From contig CAIQJD010000822.1 in the NCBI GenBank assembly GCA_903872005.1, positions 1-7,603 of the forward strand: a stretch of DNA of 7,603 nt, read 5' to 3'. This document shows, piece after piece, positions 5,501-7,603 of the stretch. Under the pieces are notes generated by a model. The model worked only from the letters and a program-made list of their open reading frames with translations, was not told where the DNA came from and did not search any database. Every line of letters begins with the position of its first letter. Position 1 is the first letter of the stretch. This DNA comes from an uncultured bacterium. Lineage in GTDB: Bacteria; Chloroflexota; Anaerolineae; JACIWP01. Made by a program: the position numbers and the translations under genes.

Positions 5501-7603
5501 CATGTAGTCTTCAATAGTATAGAGACTATCGGCCGGCAGGCCCATCCAGTTCAGGTCGAAGCCCACCTGCAACCGCTTGGCGTCCTGCGTCATGGCCGTG
5601 ATGACCGACGTCACGGGATCATAGCTGGCATTCACCAGCGTCCAATGATCGCTGACGCTGATCTGATCCTGGGTAATATCCAGCCAATAGTAAGAACGCG
5701 ACAAATCCGCGCGGATCGTCAGGTCCAGCGGCGTGCGATCCAGCGTCCATTGGCCCAGGAAATTGAGGTCATCGTACAGGATCGGCCCACCATGATCGCC
5801 AGGATGCAGGAACAGCACCGGCGAGATAGAACCATTCTCCACCAGCGCCGTATACATCCGCTGCGAATGGCTCATGGACACCGTCGTATCATCCCAACCA
5901 TGGGTCAGGGCGACCGGGATATGCTTCAAGTTCTGGGCCTGGCTCAACGGCGACCGGCGTTGATACTCAAACGTCATGGCGGCCGGCTCGCCGATCTCGC
6001 CCTTCAACATGGCCTGCGTCGAAGCGGAGCCTTCCACGTACCACTGAATCAGATCCGTGGGCGGACGGTGGGCCACCACCGCGGCGAAGACCTGCGGGTA
6101 GCGTTCGGCCAGCACCAGGGCGCGCGCCGCGCCGATGGAGAAGCCGGCCAGGTAGATGCGCGACTCATCCACATTGTAATGGTTCTTGACATACAGGATC
6201 GCGTCGATGATTTCCTGCGTAACGGCCACCGACGCGGTGTTCAGGGCGGTCGGATTGCACGGCCGGACGCACGGGACCAACAGCATCCAGCCGCGTTCGG
6301 CGGCCTGCTGGGCGTAGCGCTTCCAGCCATCGTCCACCAGCTCGTTGCGACCATACAGAGAAATCAGCAGCGGCGTGGGCGTGTTCGGATCATAGCCGAG
6401 CGGAATCTGAATGTCAGCCGAACGCCGGCTGGAGTCAAAGCTGCTGGTATACAGGAACGTCTGGCGTTGCGGCGTGGCAATGTCCGCCCCGCCAATGACG
6501 ATATAGCCATCATTGACGCCCCAGCTATCATAGGGCGAGCCATCGCGCGTGATGGTGATGTTGTTGAAACCCTGTTGCAGGAAGGCGACGTCGAAATCCC
6601 AGGAATAGAAGTAGCCGGTGGCCGGCGTACACAGGTTGCCGCGCGAATCGCGCCGGGAGCGCCCCACGAAATGCCCGTTGACGTAGATGCTATGCTCGGC
6701 GTCCACATTGGCCTGTTGCAGCCACAGCCGGGCAGTTCTGGCGGTCCCTTCCCAAAAGACGAAGACAGAGCTGGTCGCCGTTTCGGGGTAGCCCGGCGGC
6801 GGGCCAACGGCCACGCACGGCTGCACCACCAGATGCGTCGAAGTAATGTAGGTCATCGGGCCAGGCAAGGCCGTCGCGGTGGCGCTGGGCGTCAGCGTCG
6901 GGGTGGGCGTGCCGGCCGCCGGCGAGCCGGTCGCGGTCGGGTCCGGCCCACTCGACGTCGCCGTCGCCGTGGGCGTCGCGCCATCCGATGTATAACTCAC
7001 CACGAGGCGCGGGCGGTAAGTCGCCGTCGGGAACTCGGACGACGCGTGGCTGAACTGATTGGCCGCCAGAGCGCCGGCCACCAGCAGCAGACCATGATTG
7101 CTGCCGGCGTCGGCGATCCAGCCGGCCGCCACATCGGTCAAGGGGAGGCGATAGAAGCCGCCTTTCGCAAGGGTCAACGTGACCGCCGGCGCGGCGGGCC
7201 GATCCGCTCCCGGCACGCTCAGGCCGGGCGAAGACCAGAGCTGGCCGGCCAGGCGCGAATTCCACGTCGCCTGATCGCCGGCCCAGGCTCGGCTCACCAC
7301 ATACGCATAAAAGCTGGTCGCCGAAAAGGCGCCGGACGGCGAGGTCATGAACAGCTCCAGATAAGCGTCCGTGATGGCCGCGCCGGCCGGGATGCTCGAC
7401 AGATCGAATTGAATCAGGCCCTTGTAGCGCCCATCCGAATGCAGGCTCATATAGGTCTGCGCGGCGAAGTTCGTATCGGGGTTATAGCTGGAGATAAAAG
7501 TCTCGCTGACGCCGGTGTATCCGTTGAGGCCATACTGGAACTCGACCGTCGTGGTCGCCAGAGCGAGCGCCGGCGCGGCGTCGGCCGGGCCGGCCAGGAC
7601 GAC
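2573..7603 (-). CDS. Giant secreted/surface DNRLRE alpha/beta-hydrolase with Thr-Pro stalk and SdrD_B-like domain (5'-partial)
   Basis: The frame is open to the right edge, so the true start is outside; 1,676 residues are visible. Residues below count from the internal Met at 7450. DNRLRE (CBM96-like) domain 1 runs from about -30 to 154 ([36 protein letters not shown]). A Thr/Pro linker spans 155-198. A beta-sandwich resembling GH2-type sugar-binding domains spans about 199-322 ([24 protein letters not shown]). An alpha/beta-hydrolase spans about 330-570 with nucleophile Ser438 in GFSIG, Asp521 in HGWDDTTV and His553 in HPGDHGG, so it should be an active esterase or S9-like enzyme; the substrate is unknown. 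A beta-rich spacer spans 574-690. DNRLRE domain 2 spans 693-880 ([24 protein letters not shown]). A Thr-alternating stalk spans about 881-1513. An SdrD_B-like domain spans 1515-1607 ([14 protein letters not shown]). The tail is [15 protein letters not shown]. The residues at the window edge ([14 protein letters not shown]) could be the end of a signal peptide. It is presumably exported and cell-attached. Confidence 0.92.
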   Translation of the reverse strand, partial: VVLAGPADAAPALALATTTVEFQYGLNGYTGVSETFISSYNPDTNFAAQTYMSLHSDGRYKGLIQFDLSSIPAGAAITDAYLELFMTSPSGAFSATSFYAYVVSRAWAGDQATWNSRLAGQLWSSPGLSVPGADRPAAPAVTLTLAKGGFYRLPLTDVAAGWIADAGSNHGLLLVAGALAANQFSHASSEFPTATYRPRLVVSYTSDGATPTATATSSGPDPTATGSPAAGTPTPTLTPSATATALPGPMTYITSTHLVVQPCVAVGPPPGYPETATSSVFVFWEGTARTARLWLQQANVDAEHSIYVNGHFVGRSRRDSRGNLCTPATGYFYSWDFDVAFLQQGFNNITITRDGSPYDSWGVNDGYIVIGGADIATPQRQTFLYTSSFDSSRRSADIQIPLGYDPNTPTPLLISLYGRNELVDDGWKRYAQQAAERGWMLLVPCVRPCNPTALNTASVAVTQEIIDAILYVKNHYNVDESRIYLAGFSIGAARALVLAERYPQVFAAVVAHRPPTDLIQWYVEGSASTQAMLKGEIGEPAAMTFEYQRRSPLSQAQNLKHIPVALTHGWDDTTVSMSHSQRMYTALVENGSISPVLFLHPGDHGGPILYDDLNFLGQWTLDRTPLDLTIRADLSRSYYWLDITQDQISVSDHWTLVNASYDPVTSVITAMTQDAKRLQVGFDLNWMGLPADSLYTIEDYMPDTGAYTAYTVLPNNGKVQANLTPGTHRLTISSGPAGQMTERSYQQGVNGYAGVADATLSHSPPSDANRNFGTDGRLWVRADNEYTALLHFDISDIPAGAVVKAATLKLVVDSSNSRLLELSAYGVQRPWIVSQTTWNVARADDPWAIAGCQDTRLDYDNSVSGSTVLTGTLSQPVLTITDIVQRWVTEPQGNFGLVLKGGGTQSGSYAFHSSDRSTASLRPLLRVIYAVPTTTPTPRPTWTPTQTRTPTRTLTPSQTPTPSQTLPPSATPTHTWTPTLTHTPTQTRTPTATPVWTATFTPTFTRTPTFTRTPTATYTPTFTRTPTFTPTVTRTPTSTFTPTHTRTPTATFTPTFTRTPTFTPTVTRTPTSTFTHTPTRTPTFTRTPTSTFTPTSTRTPTATFTPTFTRTPTFTPTVTRTPTSTFTHTPTRTPTFTRTPTFTPTVTRTPTSTFTRTPTATWTPTRTPTHTPTQTPTRTPTFTRTPTATWTSTHTPTHTPTRTPTFTATFTRTPTFTATPTFTRTPTVTHTPTRTPTGTATQTFTPAPTATVTRTPTHTLTSTSTPTATETPTATATFTHTPTHTPTPTFTPLPTATFTRTPTGTPTQTFTPTWTVTQTFTRTPTGTATQTFTPAPTATPTRTPTVTLTPTWTATPTFTRVPTDTPTQTATPAPTATPTRTPTLTLAPTQTPTGTATATRVPTDTPTQTATLTRTPTLTFTPTHTPTSTPTFTRVPTDTPTQTATPAPTATPTRMPTDTATATPTASATATPSATRTLTPSVTATATPAPTDTPTRPPTATPTPTLIPTPTATATATATPAPTLTPTVTATHTATLTPTASATPTETGTPTPSPTPTETPLPNAMIAGAVYIDANGNGVRDPEEGPVVGATVRLEDPAGVVLRVTESMPSGMYLFMDLFPGLYVVRQEPMPGLMFTSPRAVPVTLLPEAMLVVDFGNAAAMYRFLPLMLRAGNLPQ
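3242..3321. repeat. 80-bp imperfect direct repeat, copy 1
   Basis: Matches 3464-3543 with five mismatches by eye, at an offset of 222 bp (37 hexamers). It encodes the [13 protein letters not shown]...PAPTATPT block of the Ala/Asp-bearing part of the stalk. Confidence 0.8.
3464..3543. repeat. 80-bp imperfect direct repeat, copy 2
   Basis: Partner of 3242-3321. The five differences suggest an older duplication than the perfect 101-bp pair in the other half of the tract. Confidence 0.8.
4203..4303. repeat. 101-bp perfect direct repeat, copy at lower coordinates
   Basis: Base-for-base identical to 4359-4459, at an offset of 156 bp (52 codons, 26 hexamers). The match breaks at 4202 and 4304. It encodes part of the [20 protein letters not shown] region of the stalk. 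Identity including synonymous positions points to a recent duplication or gene conversion within the tract. Confidence 0.92.
4359..4459. repeat. 101-bp perfect direct repeat, copy at higher coordinates
   Basis: Identical to 4203-4303. Its core (GTGCGCGTCACCGTCGGCGT) starts at 4398 and also recurs at 4158, 4242 and 4500, with spacings of 84, 156 and 102 bp, all multiples of 6. Confidence 0.92.
6857..6988 (-). other. Short Thr/Pro/Ala linker segment within the surface-protein gene
   Basis: About 44 codons between DNRLRE domain 1 and the beta-sandwich, with runs such as [10 protein letters not shown] and [14 protein letters not shown]. It is the same kind of sequence as the long stalk but only a short hinge. 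It marks the boundary between the N-terminal binding module and the hydrolase unit. Confidence 0.8.

Overview
The window looks like a piece of a high-GC bacterial chromosome, most likely from the Chloroflexota (Anaerolineae/Caldilineae-like). This assignment is inference. It rests on the long Thr-Pro 'TPTxTPT' stalk, the paired DNRLRE domains with FQxGxNGYxG lead-ins, the SdrD_B-like module followed by a C-terminal 'FLPLMLR' tail, and the abundance of the palindrome GCCGGC. All four genes that I can support lie on the minus strand, so transcription runs from high to low coordinates. No RNA gene, CRISPR array, insertion sequence or integration site is visible.

Layout in transcription order. 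(1) 7603-2573: a very large secreted or surface protein whose start lies beyond the right edge (at least 1,676 residues are visible). Its modules are DNRLRE domain, short Thr/Pro linker, galactose-binding-like beta-sandwich, alpha/beta-hydrolase with a complete Ser-Asp-His triad, beta-rich spacer, second DNRLRE domain, a stalk of about 630 residues in which nearly every second residue is Thr, SdrD_B-like beta domain, and a short hydrophobic/Arg tail. (2) 2572-2418: a 155-bp intergenic gap with a weak promoter candidate and two GC-rich inverted repeats. (3) 2417-1695: a class I SAM-dependent methyltransferase of MetW-like type. (4) 1698-211: a Wzx-type polysaccharide flippase starting at GTG. 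(5) 214-1: the N-terminus of a probable glycosyltransferase that runs off the left edge.

The last three genes overlap by 4 bp at each junction (GTGA and ATGA), so they are almost certainly a translationally coupled operon for making and exporting a surface glycan. The upstream gene encodes an extracellular hydrolase on a Thr-rich stalk that would be a natural target for O-glycosylation. Whether the operon serves that protein is speculation; only adjacency and shared orientation are seen.

The most unusual DNA is the 1.9-kb stalk-coding tract (about 2912-4810). It is a mosaic of block duplications that measured offsets place in a strict 6-bp register, and it includes a 101-bp perfect direct repeat. 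It is so compositionally constrained that several other frames are also free of stops, which creates long false ORFs. I found no evidence of a defence system or other clearly undescribed machinery. The second looks worth taking are at the architecture of the surface protein, its stalk and its C-terminal tail.
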